The notes beneath the pieces were generated by a model. It did no database searches. It was not told the origin of the DNA and saw nothing but the letters and a program-made list of their open reading frames with translations. 64,000 nt of DNA from Microbacterium forte (lineage in GTDB: Bacteria > Actinomycetota > Actinomycetes > Actinomycetales > Microbacteriaceae): contig NZ_CP116871.1 in NCBI RefSeq assembly GCF_031885415.1, positions 1,054,001 to 1,118,000 on the forward strand. Reading direction: 5' to 3'. Each line of letters begins with the position of its first letter. The first letter of the stretch is position 1. Position numbers and translations under genes: made by a program. Of the stretch, positions 19,138 through 28,391 are shown piece after piece.

Positions 19138-20475
19138 ATGGCTGGAATATGGGGCAGACGCAAGCGCGAGCAGGAACAACTGGCCGCACAGGACGCCGAC
19201 CTGGCTCGCCGCGCAGAGCAGGCGCTCGTCTCCGCTGACGAGCGCATCAGGAGCACCTCCGACGAGTTGGCGTTCGCGGAGGCCGAGCTCGGCGAGCAGC
19301 TGACTCGGGATCTGAAGAAGGCGCTAAGCGCGGTGCGCACTCACCTGCGCGAGGCTTTTCAGCTCCACCAGCTCAACCACGACGAGATCCCCGACACTCC
19401 AGAGGAGCTCCGCACCCGCAACGCGCGGATCATGCAGCTGTGCGACTGGGCGCAGGACCTGCTCGATGAGAAGACGTCGGACCTCGCGACATCGATCTCG
19501 AAGGTGCGTCGAGCGCCCGAGGTCATCGCCCAGGTGCGAGCGGATGCCGAGACGCTGAGCGCGCGGATCCCGCAGACCAACGAGACCGTCGCCCGCCTCT
19601 CCTCGCGATACGCGGATTCGGCGATGCACCAGATCGCGGCCAGCGCCGCGGAAGCCGAGCAGCTGATCGCCTTCGCCACTCATGGCGCCGCCGTGTCGGA
19701 GCGTCGACGCGCCGCGAAGCAGAACGAGGAGGCGAACCTCGCCCTCGAGACCGCGACCGAGGCGACGCGCCGCGCCTCCGCTCTGCTGGATGCCGTCGAG
19801 GACTTCGAGATCGAGGCGCTGCGCGCGGAGTCGACCCTCGCGGAGGTCGTCGCTGACTCGCGCAGTGACCTCATCGCAGCCCGGACCGCTCCGCAGGTGC
19901 CGGCGGTCACCGCTGCGGTCTCCGCCCTCCAGGACGCACTCAGCGCACTGTCGCCCGCAGGCTCACCCGGTGACCCCTTCGCGGAACTGTCGCGGCTGCG
20001 CGAGGCGAACACCGCGCTCGACGATGCGATCGCCACCGCCCGCCACCGTGAAGCGCACCCGCTGCCCAGCATCCAGCAGGTGCAGCACGCGATCGACGAC
20101 GCGGATCGTCAGCTGGGCGTCGCTCGCGGACTCATCGCAGGGCACAGGGGCTGGATCGGTGCGGATGCCCGCACTCGCCTCGCAGAGGCCGAGAGGCTGC
20201 GCGTCGATCTCTCAGACCTGCTTCCGGCGGAAGAGACCCGCGATGAAGCGCTGGCTAGCGCTCGGCGCGTCGCGCACCTCGCCTCGGAAGCCCTGCAGCT
20301 CGCGCAGCGGGACATCGATTCATCCCGTCCGCAGGACCAGGGTTGGGGTGGCGGCGACGGCTGGGGCGGAGGCGGCTGGAGCGGCGGCGGCCGACGCGGC
20401 GGGGGCAGCGACGTCGCCTCCGGGATTCTGGGCGGCCTGGTCATCGGGAGCATTCTCGACGGAATCTTCGACTGA
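19138..20475 (+). CDS. Long coiled-coil protein with glycine-rich tail, unknown function
   Basis: This 445-residue protein is alanine/glutamate/arginine-rich and predicted helical from about residue 8 to 395, without a signal peptide. The tail is a glycine/tryptophan repeat (GWGGGDGWGGGGWSGGG) and a short hydrophobic segment (ASGILGGLVIGSILDGIFD, in part). The segment LIAGHRGWIGADARTRLAEAERL resembles the C-terminal part of actinobacterial TPM-domain membrane proteins, but the TPM domain itself is absent. The tail could insert in or associate with the membrane. Function is unknown. Confidence 0.75.
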   Translation: MAGIWGRRKREQEQLAAQDADLARRAEQALVSADERIRSTSDELAFAEAELGEQLTRDLKKALSAVRTHLREAFQLHQLNHDEIPDTPEELRTRNARIMQLCDWAQDLLDEKTSDLATSISKVRRAPEVIAQVRADAETLSARIPQTNETVARLSSRYADSAMHQIAASAAEAEQLIAFATHGAAVSERRRAAKQNEEANLALETATEATRRASALLDAVEDFEIEALRAESTLAEVVADSRSDLIAARTAPQVPAVTAAVSALQDALSALSPAGSPGDPFAELSRLREANTALDDAIATARHREAHPLPSIQQVQHAIDDADRQLGVARGLIAGHRGWIGADARTRLAEAERLRVDLSDLLPAEETRDEALASARRVAHLASEALQLAQRDIDSSRPQDQGWGGGDGWGGGGWSGGGRRGGGSDVASGILGGLVIGSILDGIFD

Positions 20476-20493
20476 CCCGCATCCTCAGCACAT

Positions 20494-20531
20494 GACGACG
20501 GCCCGACTCCTTCTGGAGCCGGGCCGTCGTC
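20494..20531. terminator. Bidirectional hairpin terminator between the coiled-coil gene and hpf
   Basis: GACGACGGCCCG pairs perfectly with its complement. After one mismatch, CTCC/GGAG continues to a TTCT loop. It lies between convergent genes. Confidence 0.75.
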
Positions 20532-20540
20532 GTATCAGCC

Positions 20541-21197
20541 TCAGGAGGCGAGTGCCTCAGTGGGCGGAGCCTGCGTCTCGAGCGCGATCACACCGTAGTC
20601 CCAGCCCTTGCGGCGGTAGACGACGCTCGGGTGATCGGTGCGCACGTCGACGAACAGGAAGAAGTCGTGCCCGACCAGCTCCATCCGGTCGACGGCCTCT
20701 TCGACGGTCATCCATTCCGCTCCGAAGTTCTTGGTGCGGATGACCACCGGCGAGTAGACCTCGTCGTCGTCGTTCTGGATCGGCACAGCGCCCGTCGCGA
20801 CCGCGCGAAGGACCTCCACCGATGCCGGCTGGACGTCGATGCCCTCGAGCGCACCGCTCTCCTTCTCGAAGTGCGCCCCACGCGGATGCTGGCGTCCGTC
20901 GACTCGCTTCTCCTTGGCCCGACGAAGCTGTTCGGCCATCTTGTCGACGGCCATGTCGAGTGCGACGAACTTGTCTCCGTCCGTGGCCTCGGCGCGAACG
21001 ACGGGCCCCTTGCTGATGAGCGTCAGCTCGACGGTCTCATCCGGCACACGACCGTTGCGATACACCCGGTGGGTGACTTTGACATCCAGCCGCTGCGCAC
21101 GGGACGCGAACGTCTGGATCTTGGCGATCTTCTCTTCGACAACGGTGCGGAATCGGTCGGTGATACCCACCCCGACGCCAACGATGCTCGTTTCCAT
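20541..21197 (-). CDS. hpf: Ribosome hibernation-promoting factor, long form
   Basis: Long HPF binds the 30S subunit and dimerises 70S ribosomes into inactive 100S particles in stationary phase. The 218-residue protein has an N-terminal S30AE domain (METSIVGVGVGITDRFRTVV through about residue 105), a linker, and the C-terminal dimerisation domain (VIRTKNFGAEWMTVEEAVDR...FFLFVD, in part). The start at 21197 is supported by a strong AAGGAGG site. In mycobacteria the homologue lies between secA and the comF-like gene, as here. Confidence 0.93.
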   Translation of the reverse strand: METSIVGVGVGITDRFRTVVEEKIAKIQTFASRAQRLDVKVTHRVYRNGRVPDETVELTLISKGPVVRAEATDGDKFVALDMAVDKMAEQLRRAKEKRVDGRQHPRGAHFEKESGALEGIDVQPASVEVLRAVATGAVPIQNDDDEVYSPVVIRTKNFGAEWMTVEEAVDRMELVGHDFFLFVDVRTDHPSVVYRRKGWDYGVIALETQAPPTEALAS

Positions 21198-21291
21198 TGC
21201 TGCCTCCTTGTCCCGGTCCTCCCGGCCAAGGGCGGACCGTGGTCGCCTTGTGACCCCCAACGGTAGTCCGCCTGACCTCCGATGTCACGGG

Positions 21292-21984
21292 TCATTTGCT
21301 GCGTGTCTCCGATGCGTTCGCATTCCGTTCGCCGAGACGGGGTGTCGCGGCGAGCGCGACCGCCGAGACGACCCGGGCGCCGGCCTCTCTCAGCGTGCGA
21401 GCCGCTTCATCGAAAGTCGCTCCCGTGGTCACGACGTCGTCCACGAGCACGATCGCCCCGCCCCCGGTGGCCGGTCGTGATCGCATGCTCCCCCGCACGT
21501 TCTCCGCCCTGCTCGCCGAGTCGAGTCCGCGCTGATCCGCACGTCGCCCCCTCCGCACGAGCAGGCGATCCGGCGCCGCACCCGCCCGCCTGATCAGCAG
21601 ATCGGGAACCCGGTACCCCCGTCGTCGGAACGCACTCTGCGACGTGGGGATCGGCACCAGACGCACCGGGTCATCGAGCTCGGCCTGCGCATCGACGACG
21701 CCCGCGAGAACCTCACCCAACGCCGCTCCGAGCGGGCGCGCGAGCATCGTCTCGCCGTCATCCTTGAGCCTGCGGATGCACCGGGACGCGATGGACTCGA
21801 ACGGCATGGCGGCCCGGACGAGCAGGCCGCTCGGCGTGCGTCGCATCAAGGGCGCTGCTCGGATGCCCTCTCGACACGCGTCGCACAGCATCGTCTCAGG
21901 GCGACCGCAGCCTGCGCAGGTCGCTGCGAGCAGCAGAGCGAGCACCTCCACACCGATGGCACGGGCGAGCGGATCCGAGAGCAT
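21292..21984 (-). CDS. ComF-family phosphoribosyltransferase-like protein
   Basis: This 230-residue protein has an N-terminal cysteine cluster (CAGCG, then CDAC) typical of ComF zinc binding. The phosphoribosyltransferase fold carries the PRPP-loop motif IVLVDDVVTTGATFDEA near the C-terminus. ComF proteins take part in DNA uptake in competent bacteria, but many members in non-competent actinobacteria have no known role. I choose the ATG at 21984 because AGGA precedes it by seven bases; a GTG six codons upstream is the alternative. It lies between hpf and lpqB, as in mycobacteria. Confidence 0.88.
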   Translation of the reverse strand: MLSDPLARAIGVEVLALLLAATCAGCGRPETMLCDACREGIRAAPLMRRTPSGLLVRAAMPFESIASRCIRRLKDDGETMLARPLGAALGEVLAGVVDAQAELDDPVRLVPIPTSQSAFRRRGYRVPDLLIRRAGAAPDRLLVRRGRRADQRGLDSASRAENVRGSMRSRPATGGGAIVLVDDVVTTGATFDEAARTLREAGARVVSAVALAATPRLGERNANASETRSK

Positions 21985-22045
21985 CCGTCGATCCTGCCGC
22001 ACCGGCCGAGGCCTCTTGACCGCAGCCCTGTGCGGAACCCGCCGG

Positions 22046-22068
22046 CTGTGAGTGCTCAGCCCTCACAG
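22046..22068 (-). terminator. Weak hairpin downstream of lpqB
   Basis: CTGTGAG and CTCACAG pair around a nine-base loop, 26 bases past the lpqB stop and before the ComF-family gene. The stem is only 7 bp. Confidence 0.35.
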
Positions 22069-22093
22069 GCCCGCCGTGCAGAGGCAGTCGCGC

Positions 22094-23812
22094 TCAGTGA
22101 CCTGCTCGGGTGGCGAGAAGCGAGACTCCCGTGACCGATTCGCTCCACGCCGACCCGGTTCGCGCGAACACAGCACCCTCGGCGCCGAGGACCCGCAGGC
22201 CGGTGGCGGCTCGCGCACCCGCGATCGACACCGCGCCCGTCGGGCCGACCTCGGTCTCGCCCGGCCCTCCGACCACCTGCGTGACGACCATCCGGTCGCC
22301 CGGGTCGGTCAGCAGGCCCAGGCGGTCGGCCCCCAGCCAGACCAGCCCCACGGCGCTGCCGTCGAGCTGCGCGATCGGCTCGGTCGGGCCGAGTTCGGTG
22401 GGCAGTCCTGTCTCGTCGCGGATCACCGAGGAGACGACGATCCAGCGTTCTCCTCCGATCACGACGACTGCAGCCACTCGGGCGCCATCGGCGGAGACTC
22501 GGATGGCGGAGACCGTCGACGCCTCGGGCCACGCGCCCGCGATGGTCTGCGGGGCGACGTCGCTCCCGATCGCCTGCAGAGCGGCAGGCGCATTCGAGGG
22601 CACCGACCAGGTGTAGTCGTAGGGGTCCAGCGACGGCCGCACCAGCGACGGGCGCGCATCCAGTTCATCGAAGCCGCCGTCTCCAGCGAGCCACACATGC
22701 CCGTCGATCAGCTGCACGGCCGCGCGAGAGCTGTCGACCGACACGTCGATCGCTGTGACCGGCTGACCCGCGTTGAGGATCTGATCCGTGACACCCGGGA
22801 TCGGGGTGATCTCGCCACCCACCAGCATCCCGAACGTCCCGTCCTTGATCACGAGACTGCCTGCATCCGCCGTATCGGTCACGACCTCGACGACACCGGC
22901 TTCCAACGCCCGCCCGTCGACCGTGAAACGCACCTGGTCGATCTGCACCCCCGCAGCGACGAGGGTGGCCTGAAGCTGCGTGCGCATGCGTGCGAGGGTC
23001 GTGGGGTCGAGACCGAGGGCCGCTCGGTTCAGTGCGACATCGGCGATCTGATCCGGGTCGATCGGAACGGCGTCGCGGGCGAGCTGCACTTCCTGTGGGA
23101 ACGCGCTCTGCACGGCGGGGTCGAGCCACGGCCGCGGTGCCCCGCCGATCAGCGACTGCGCGATGGTCGTGGCGACCGTGGCGCGTCTGGGGAACCAGCG
23201 CACGTCGGGCACGAGACGCTCCCAGGTCTGGTCGAAGTACTGCAGTGCGTAGTCGTCATAGACCCGCGCGAACCTCGACTCGTCGATCACCACACCGTCC
23301 GGAGCCTCGGCGATCCGCCACTGGCCCTTCGTGCGCTCGACCACGAAGGCGGAGTTGGAGGCGCCGAAGGCCTCGGAGTAGGCCCCGGTCGCGTCGACGC
23401 TGGCTATCTGGTCGAAGGCGACTCGCACGTCGGCGGTGTCTCCGTCCTCCGCCTCGCTGTCGTCCTCGACGTTCGAGACGAACGAACGCGTCGCGGCGCT
23501 CACGTCGATCGACACCCCGGTGTTCGGACGCCAGGTCGACGCGAGTTCCGGGGTGAGGAATCTCCGAGCGGTGTCCCAGTTGTCAGCGGGAGTGATCGCC
23601 GCTTCCATGAAGCCCTCGACGATCTCCTCCGGGCCTGCGCCGTCGACGGGATCTGAGGCGAGCGGGAGGAAGTCCTGACCCTCCGGGGACGCCCCGAGCG
23701 GATTGCCCCTCTGTACGTCTCCGGTCGTCGGGAGTCCCGTGCACGCAGACAGGAGAAGCGCAGCTGTCGCGATAGCGAGCCCGCGCAGCGTGCGTCGGGT
23801 CCTGGCCGTCAT
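22094..23812 (-). CDS. lpqB: Lipoprotein LpqB (MtrAB accessory protein)
   Basis: This 572-residue lipoprotein has a twin-basic start and a lipobox LLSAC with the lipidated cysteine at residue 24. A GerMN-type domain (about 140-320) and a C-terminal beta-propeller-like domain follow. In mycobacteria LpqB interacts with the outer face of MtrB and tunes MtrA phosphorylation. The ATG overlaps the mtrB stop by four bases, so it is the third gene of the mtrA-mtrB-lpqB operon. Confidence 0.95.
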   Translation of the reverse strand: MTARTRRTLRGLAIATAALLLSACTGLPTTGDVQRGNPLGASPEGQDFLPLASDPVDGAGPEEIVEGFMEAAITPADNWDTARRFLTPELASTWRPNTGVSIDVSAATRSFVSNVEDDSEAEDGDTADVRVAFDQIASVDATGAYSEAFGASNSAFVVERTKGQWRIAEAPDGVVIDESRFARVYDDYALQYFDQTWERLVPDVRWFPRRATVATTIAQSLIGGAPRPWLDPAVQSAFPQEVQLARDAVPIDPDQIADVALNRAALGLDPTTLARMRTQLQATLVAAGVQIDQVRFTVDGRALEAGVVEVVTDTADAGSLVIKDGTFGMLVGGEITPIPGVTDQILNAGQPVTAIDVSVDSSRAAVQLIDGHVWLAGDGGFDELDARPSLVRPSLDPYDYTWSVPSNAPAALQAIGSDVAPQTIAGAWPEASTVSAIRVSADGARVAAVVVIGGERWIVVSSVIRDETGLPTELGPTEPIAQLDGSAVGLVWLGADRLGLLTDPGDRMVVTQVVGGPGETEVGPTGAVSIAGARAATGLRVLGAEGAVFARTGSAWSESVTGVSLLATRAGH

Positions 23813-25485
23813 TCGATGCTCCCTCGATCGAAGAGCTCGGCCGGAACGTCGGCGAGCTGGATCGGCTGCGTGGCGTCGCCGGGTTCTCCGAGACGCTCCT
23901 GAGGCTCGATGGGGATGGGCGAAGGGCCCTCCGTCGCGTCACCCCGACGAGGCAGTGTCAGCACGAAGTTCGTGCCGACCCCGAGCTCGGACCAGACATC
24001 GAGCGATCCACCGTGCAGAGTCGCGTCGCCGAGCGCGATCGACAGTCCGAGCCCCGTGCCCCCCAGCGTGCGCTGGCGAGAGGGGTCCGCCCGCCAGAAT
24101 CTGTCGAACACCCGCTCCGCATCGGCCGGATCCATGCCGAGACCGAAGTCCCGGACACCGGCGGCCACGGCGTGCTGGTTGCTGTCGACGGTGACCACGA
24201 TCGGCCTGCCCTCGCCGTGCTCGATCGCGTTGCCGATCAGGTTGCGAAGCACTCGGCGCACACGCCGCGGATCCATGTCGACCGGCGAGTACCCGCCCGG
24301 TGCCACGAGCCTCAGCTCGCTGCCCCGGTCGTCGGCGAGAGGCTGCATCTGCTCGATGATGTCCTCGGCGAGATGCGCGAGACTCGTGGCCTCGAGTTCG
24401 AGCTGCACGGAGCCCGCGTCGTAGCGACTGATCTCGAGCAGGTCCGACAGCAGAGTCTCGAACCGCTGCACCTGCGTGTGGAGGAGTTCGGTGGTGCGTG
24501 CGGTCGTCGGGTCGAAGGCACCCCGCTGGTCGTTCAGCATGTCGGCCGCGAGACGGATCGTGGTGAGCGGAGTCCGCAACTCGTGCGACACATCCGACAC
24601 GAAGCGCTGCTGCACGAGCGACAGCTCGCCCAGTTCTTTGATCTGGGACTCGATGCTGTCGGCCATGGCGTTGAAGGAGCGTCCGAGCGTGGCGATCTCA
24701 TCTTCGCCGTGCACGTCGATGCGGACTCCGAGGTCGCCCGAGGCCAGTCGCGCGCTCGTCTCGGCGGCCTCGACGATGGGGGTCGACACCGTGCGGAGAA
24801 CGATGAAGGAGATCGCGGCGACGATGGCGACGAGGCCGATGCCGGCGACCCAGAGGGTGCGCTGCACGAACAGCAGGGTGTTGTCGGCATCGGCCAGGTC
24901 GTAGGCGAAGTAGATCGCGAACGGACCGGCCTCGGGCACTCGCAGCTGCTGGCCGACGATGATCCCTGGGACTTCCCGACCGCCGACCTCGAGCGACACG
25001 GACTGCCACGACTGCCAATCGTCGAACTCGACCACCCTGTTTCTCAGCCCGGAGCTGATCAGATTGTCGCTGAGCCCTGCGGTGAAGCCGTTGAGCGGGA
25101 TGTCCGGGTCGACCTCCATGCGGAATCCGGCGAGGCCCTCGGCCGTCGAATTGCGTCCCAGGTCTTCCTGCACGCTGTCCCAGAGTTCGGGGAGGGCGGC
25201 CGGATCGTCGCCGAGCGCAGTGGCGTCGAGGGTCGCCTGAGCCTGATTCACCGAGCGCGCCGCATCTTCGAGCGCTTCGTTCTTGCGCGACTCGAAGAGA
25301 TCGCTCTGGATCACGAGCGCCATGGTCACGCAGGTGATCAGGATCGCCGTCGACGTCAGCAGAAGCGTGATCGTCAGCGTTCGGAACCGCAGGGAACTGC
25401 GCCACAGCGCCCGGAGGACGGTCGGCCAACCACGCCAGTCGCGGATGACAGCGACCGCCGTGGTGGTCGCTGTGGTCGCGGCCAT
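23809..25485 (-). CDS. mtrB: Two-component sensor histidine kinase MtrB
   Basis: This 558-residue membrane kinase has a first membrane helix (about residues 37-60), an extracytoplasmic sensor of about 150 residues, a second helix, a HAMP domain, the phosphoacceptor box FVSDVSHELRTPLTTIRLA and an ATPase domain (NLIGNAIEHGEG, DFGLGMD, GGTGLGLSIA). MtrB activates MtrA and couples cell-wall metabolism with division. I start it at 25485, where AGGA overlapping the mtrA stop (TAGGA) precedes the ATG; a start nine codons earlier would overlap mtrA. Confidence 0.95.
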   Translation of the reverse strand: MAATTATTTAVAVIRDWRGWPTVLRALWRSSLRFRTLTITLLLTSTAILITCVTMALVIQSDLFESRKNEALEDAARSVNQAQATLDATALGDDPAALPELWDSVQEDLGRNSTAEGLAGFRMEVDPDIPLNGFTAGLSDNLISSGLRNRVVEFDDWQSWQSVSLEVGGREVPGIIVGQQLRVPEAGPFAIYFAYDLADADNTLLFVQRTLWVAGIGLVAIVAAISFIVLRTVSTPIVEAAETSARLASGDLGVRIDVHGEDEIATLGRSFNAMADSIESQIKELGELSLVQQRFVSDVSHELRTPLTTIRLAADMLNDQRGAFDPTTARTTELLHTQVQRFETLLSDLLEISRYDAGSVQLELEATSLAHLAEDIIEQMQPLADDRGSELRLVAPGGYSPVDMDPRRVRRVLRNLIGNAIEHGEGRPIVVTVDSNQHAVAAGVRDFGLGMDPADAERVFDRFWRADPSRQRTLGGTGLGLSIALGDATLHGGSLDVWSELGVGTNFVLTLPRRGDATEGPSPIPIEPQERLGEPGDATQPIQLADVPAELFDRGSIE

Positions 25486-25492
25486 CGTGGTC

Positions 25493-26173
25493 CTAGCCCG
25501 CGCCCCCGGCACGGTAGCCGACGCCCCGCACCGTCATGACGATCTTGGGGTTGTCCGGGTCGAGCTCGACCTTCGCCCGCAGGCGCTGCACGTGCACGTT
25601 CACCAGGCGCGTGTCGGCCTTGTAGTGATAGCCCCAGACCTGCTCGAGCAGCATCTCTCGCGAGAACACCTGCTGCGGCTTCGAAGCCAGCGCGACGAGC
25701 AGCTGGAACTCCAGAGGTGTCAGGGCGATGGGAGCCGTGCCACGGCGCACCTCATGGGCATCGACGTCGACGGTGAGGTCTCCCACTCGCAGCTGCTCCC
25801 CCACGTTCTGCGACGTAGGCCTCAACCGCGTACGGATGCGCGCGACGAGCTCCTTCGGGTTGAAGGGCTTGACGATGTAGTCGTCGGCTCCGACCTCGAG
25901 CCCTCGCACCACATCTGCCGTGTCGCTGCGGGCGGTGAGCATGATCACAGGGACGCCGGATTCGGCGCGGATCCGGGAGCAGATCTCGATGCCGTCCATG
26001 CCTGGAAGCATCAGGTCGAGCAGCACGAGGTCCGGGCGCTGTGCGCGCCATTCATCGACCGCCCGCGCACCGTCGGCGCAGAACACCGGCTCGAAGCCCT
26101 CGGTGCGCAGCACGATGCCGATCATCTCGGCGAGCGCGGTGTCGTCGTCGACCACAAGAATGCGTGAGGTCAT
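25493..26173 (-). CDS. mtrA: Two-component response regulator MtrA
   Basis: This 226-residue OmpR-family regulator has a receiver domain with the acidic pocket D9-D11, the phosphoacceptor D53 in LLDLMLPGMDG and the conserved lysine in IVKPFNPKEL. The winged-helix DNA-binding domain includes the recognition region VWGYHYKADTRLVNVHVQRL. MtrA is an essential regulator of cell-wall hydrolases and replication-linked genes in actinobacteria. The ATG at 26173 is preceded by AAGG eight bases upstream. A near-palindrome lies 14 bases before it. Confidence 0.96.
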   Translation of the reverse strand: MTSRILVVDDDTALAEMIGIVLRTEGFEPVFCADGARAVDEWRAQRPDLVLLDLMLPGMDGIEICSRIRAESGVPVIMLTARSDTADVVRGLEVGADDYIVKPFNPKELVARIRTRLRPTSQNVGEQLRVGDLTVDVDAHEVRRGTAPIALTPLEFQLLVALASKPQQVFSREMLLEQVWGYHYKADTRLVNVHVQRLRAKVELDPDNPKIVMTVRGVGYRAGGAG

Positions 26174-26186
26174 AACTGTTACCTTA

Positions 26187-26201
26187 TGGCACTCAGTACC
26201 A
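26187..26201. promoter_or_regulatory. Near-palindrome upstream of mtrA
   Basis: TGGCACTCAGTACCA is a 15-base inverted repeat with one mismatched pair around a central base, between mtrA and the divergent gene. It could be an operator; the protein that binds it is not evident. Confidence 0.3.
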
Positions 26202-26268
26202 CAGCCCCCATGTCTACGCGCCGACGGGTCTTGTGACACGATGGGAGCGCACGACGGAGGGAGTGCCG

Positions 26269-27753
26269 GTGAGCGGCCAGACGTGGACCCCTGCCCCGAA
26301 GAAGGGCATCATCCCCCTGCATCCGCTGACATTCGGGATGCTGCTGAGCAAGTCGTTCGTCGCGCTGCGGCACAACCCCAAGGTCCTCTTCGGCTTCGGG
26401 GTCGTGATCCAGCTGGCGGTCGTCGTGCTGAGCGCCACGGTGATGGGCTTCGTGTTCGTCACCACGTTCACGCGACTCGAGTCGCTGTCGCCCTCCTCTG
26501 CGGACTTCGAGGCCGTGTTCGCAGGCACCATCGCGATGAACATCGTCGCGGGCATCGCCGTGGGCCTCGCATCCGTCGCCTTCACCGCCCTGATGCAGGG
26601 CGTCGTCGCAGCCGAGGTCGGCTTCGCCGCGATCGGGGTGAAGGCGAGCCTCAAGACCCTCTGGCGCAAGATGATCCCGTCGTTCTGGCGGCTCGCGGCG
26701 TTCGCGTCGCTCTCTGTCATCTTCGTCTTCGGCGTGATCGTGATCCTCTTCGTCATCATCGCCGGCTTCGTCGCGAGTGGGCTCGGCGGTTCCGTCGAAG
26801 CCATCGGCGGCATCGTCATCCTCATCGTGGTCCTGCTGCTCGCCATCGTTCCCCTCATGGTCTGGCTCACGACCAAACTGCTCCTCGTGCCGTCGATCCT
26901 CGTGCTCGAGCGAGCGAAGTTCCGCGATGCGCTCGTGCGCTCGTGGCGCCTCACCCGCGGGCGTTTCTGGATCGCCTGGGGAGTCACCTTCCTCATCGGC
27001 GCCATCATGGGTGTGGCGATGCAGCTCGTGAATCTGCCCGTCTCACTGGTGAGCTCGATGCTCGGGTCGACCATCGCTCCGACCGGCTCTGCCGACACCG
27101 CGGCGATCATGGGGTTCGTCTTCGCGCTCCTCGCCCCGCAGATCCTGCTGCTCGTGCTGCAGGCCATCACCCTCGTGGTGCAGAGCACCGCCGGGACCCT
27201 GGTGTATCTCGACAGCCGGATGCGGTACGAGGGTCTCGATCAGGCGCTGATCAGTCACGTCGAGAGACGCGATCTCGGATGGACGGACGAGCAGCTCGGC
27301 GATCCGTTCGCCGTCGATCCGGCACGCGCCGTCTCGAGCGCTCCGCCGCCGAAGCAGATCCCGGAATGGGCCACGATGACGGCCGCCGGTTATGAGATGC
27401 CGCAGTACCCGGCACAGCCATACCCCGCGCAGCAGTACTCAGGGCAGCCGCCCTACCCCCAGCAATACCCGGGGCCGCAATACCCGGCGCCGCAGTACCC
27501 GGCGCAGCCCTACCCGGCGCAGCAGAACTCAGGGCGGCCGCCCTACGCTCAGCAGTACCCGGCGCAGCAGTACCCAGCGCAGTCGCCGTATCCGGGAGCG
27601 GTCGCACCTGCCCCGCCTCAGTCGCCCGCGGGCGCCTCGGCGCCGCCCGCGTCCTCGCCCCCTGCTGCTCCCCCGGCTCCTGCGGCTTCGCCGGCTTCCC
27701 CCGACGAATCCACCTGGGCCGCGCCCGGAGCCGGCAGCGAAGGACCTGCATGA
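26269..27753 (+). CDS. Membrane protein with glycerophosphodiesterase-type membrane domain and Pro/Tyr/Gln-repeat tail
   Basis: This 494-residue protein starts at a GTG preceded by GGAGGG. It has about six membrane helices between residues 35 and 310, matching the membrane domain found attached to some glycerophosphodiester phosphodiesterases, but the catalytic domain is absent. From about residue 378 the sequence is a low-complexity cytoplasmic tail with repeated QYPAQPYPAQ-like units, ending in an Ala/Pro-rich stretch. It is the first gene of a five-gene run, overlapping the DUF4129 gene by four bases. Function is unknown; membrane-protein quality control with the MoxR genes is an inference. 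Confidence 0.8.
   Translation: MSGQTWTPAPKKGIIPLHPLTFGMLLSKSFVALRHNPKVLFGFGVVIQLAVVVLSATVMGFVFVTTFTRLESLSPSSADFEAVFAGTIAMNIVAGIAVGLASVAFTALMQGVVAAEVGFAAIGVKASLKTLWRKMIPSFWRLAAFASLSVIFVFGVIVILFVIIAGFVASGLGGSVEAIGGIVILIVVLLLAIVPLMVWLTTKLLLVPSILVLERAKFRDALVRSWRLTRGRFWIAWGVTFLIGAIMGVAMQLVNLPVSLVSSMLGSTIAPTGSADTAAIMGFVFALLAPQILLLVLQAITLVVQSTAGTLVYLDSRMRYEGLDQALISHVERRDLGWTDEQLGDPFAVDPARAVSSAPPPKQIPEWATMTAAGYEMPQYPAQPYPAQQYSGQPPYPQQYPGPQYPAPQYPAQPYPAQQNSGRPPYAQQYPAQQYPAQSPYPGAVAPAPPQSPAGASAPPASSPPAAPPAPAASPASPDESTWAAPGAGSEGPA
27403..27600 (+). repeat. Degenerate tandem repeat coding for Pro-Tyr-Gln units
   Basis: Short units of the kind CAGTACCCGGCGCAG recur with small changes and encode QYPAQ/PYPAQ/PPYPQ variants. 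All are in frame with the host gene. Confidence 0.75.
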
Positions 27754-28391
27754 TCCGCTCGCTCGACGACGTGTGGGTCCCCGACGGAGACGATGCGCGG
27801 CAATGGGCTGAGCAGGAGCTCTCCGATCCGCGCTACGCCGATGCGAAGCCCACCTGGTTCGACCTCGTCGCGCGTGACATCGGACGATTCCTCGCCGACC
27901 TGTTCAGCTCCGACAACGGCGCCAGCGTGGGGCCCTCCGCCTTGATCATCGTGAGCATCGTCGTCTTCAGCGCCCTCGTGGCGGCGCTCATCATCTGGGG
28001 CCGCCCGCGCCGCGCCCAGGCTGTCCGTCGGCCCGGGTCCGGCCTCCTCGGCGCGGACGACGACCGCTCGGCCGCGCAGCTGCGAGCCGATGCCGATCGC
28101 TGTGCACGCGGAGGCGACTGGGACGAGGCGACCATCCTGCGATTCCGCGCGCTCGCCCGAGGTCTTCTCGAGCGCGACCTCATCGATCCCTCCCCGGGAG
28201 CGACCGCGCAGGCGATCGCGCGCGAGGTCTCGGTCGTGTTCCCTGCGGAGACGACACCGGTGCGCCAGGCTGCGATCTCCTTCGACGACGTGCGCTACCT
28301 CCGGCATCCCGCGACTGCTGAGCGCTACGCCGAGCTCGCGGCCACCGACGACCGTCTGAGTGCGCTGCGCCCAGAGGCGGTGCCCGCGTGA
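27750..28391 (+). CDS. DUF4129-domain membrane protein
   Basis: This 213-residue protein has one membrane helix (about residues 60-85), an N-terminal cytoplasmic or outer segment, and a C-terminal DUF4129 region with the alternating RADADRCARGGDWDEATILRFRALARGLLERDLI pattern (quoted in part as GDWDEATILRFRALARGLL). DUF4129 proteins are found beside MoxR ATPases and DUF58 proteins in many bacteria. It is coupled at both ends by four-base overlaps with its neighbours. Confidence 0.85.
   Translation: MIRSLDDVWVPDGDDARQWAEQELSDPRYADAKPTWFDLVARDIGRFLADLFSSDNGASVGPSALIIVSIVVFSALVAALIIWGRPRRAQAVRRPGSGLLGADDDRSAAQLRADADRCARGGDWDEATILRFRALARGLLERDLIDPSPGATAQAIAREVSVVFPAETTPVRQAAISFDDVRYLRHPATAERYAELAATDDRLSALRPEAVPA

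Noticed and set aside
27403..27600. Possible CRISPR array or satellite repeat
   Set aside because: The units are short, degenerate, without spacers, and in frame with a Pro/Tyr/Gln-rich protein tail.
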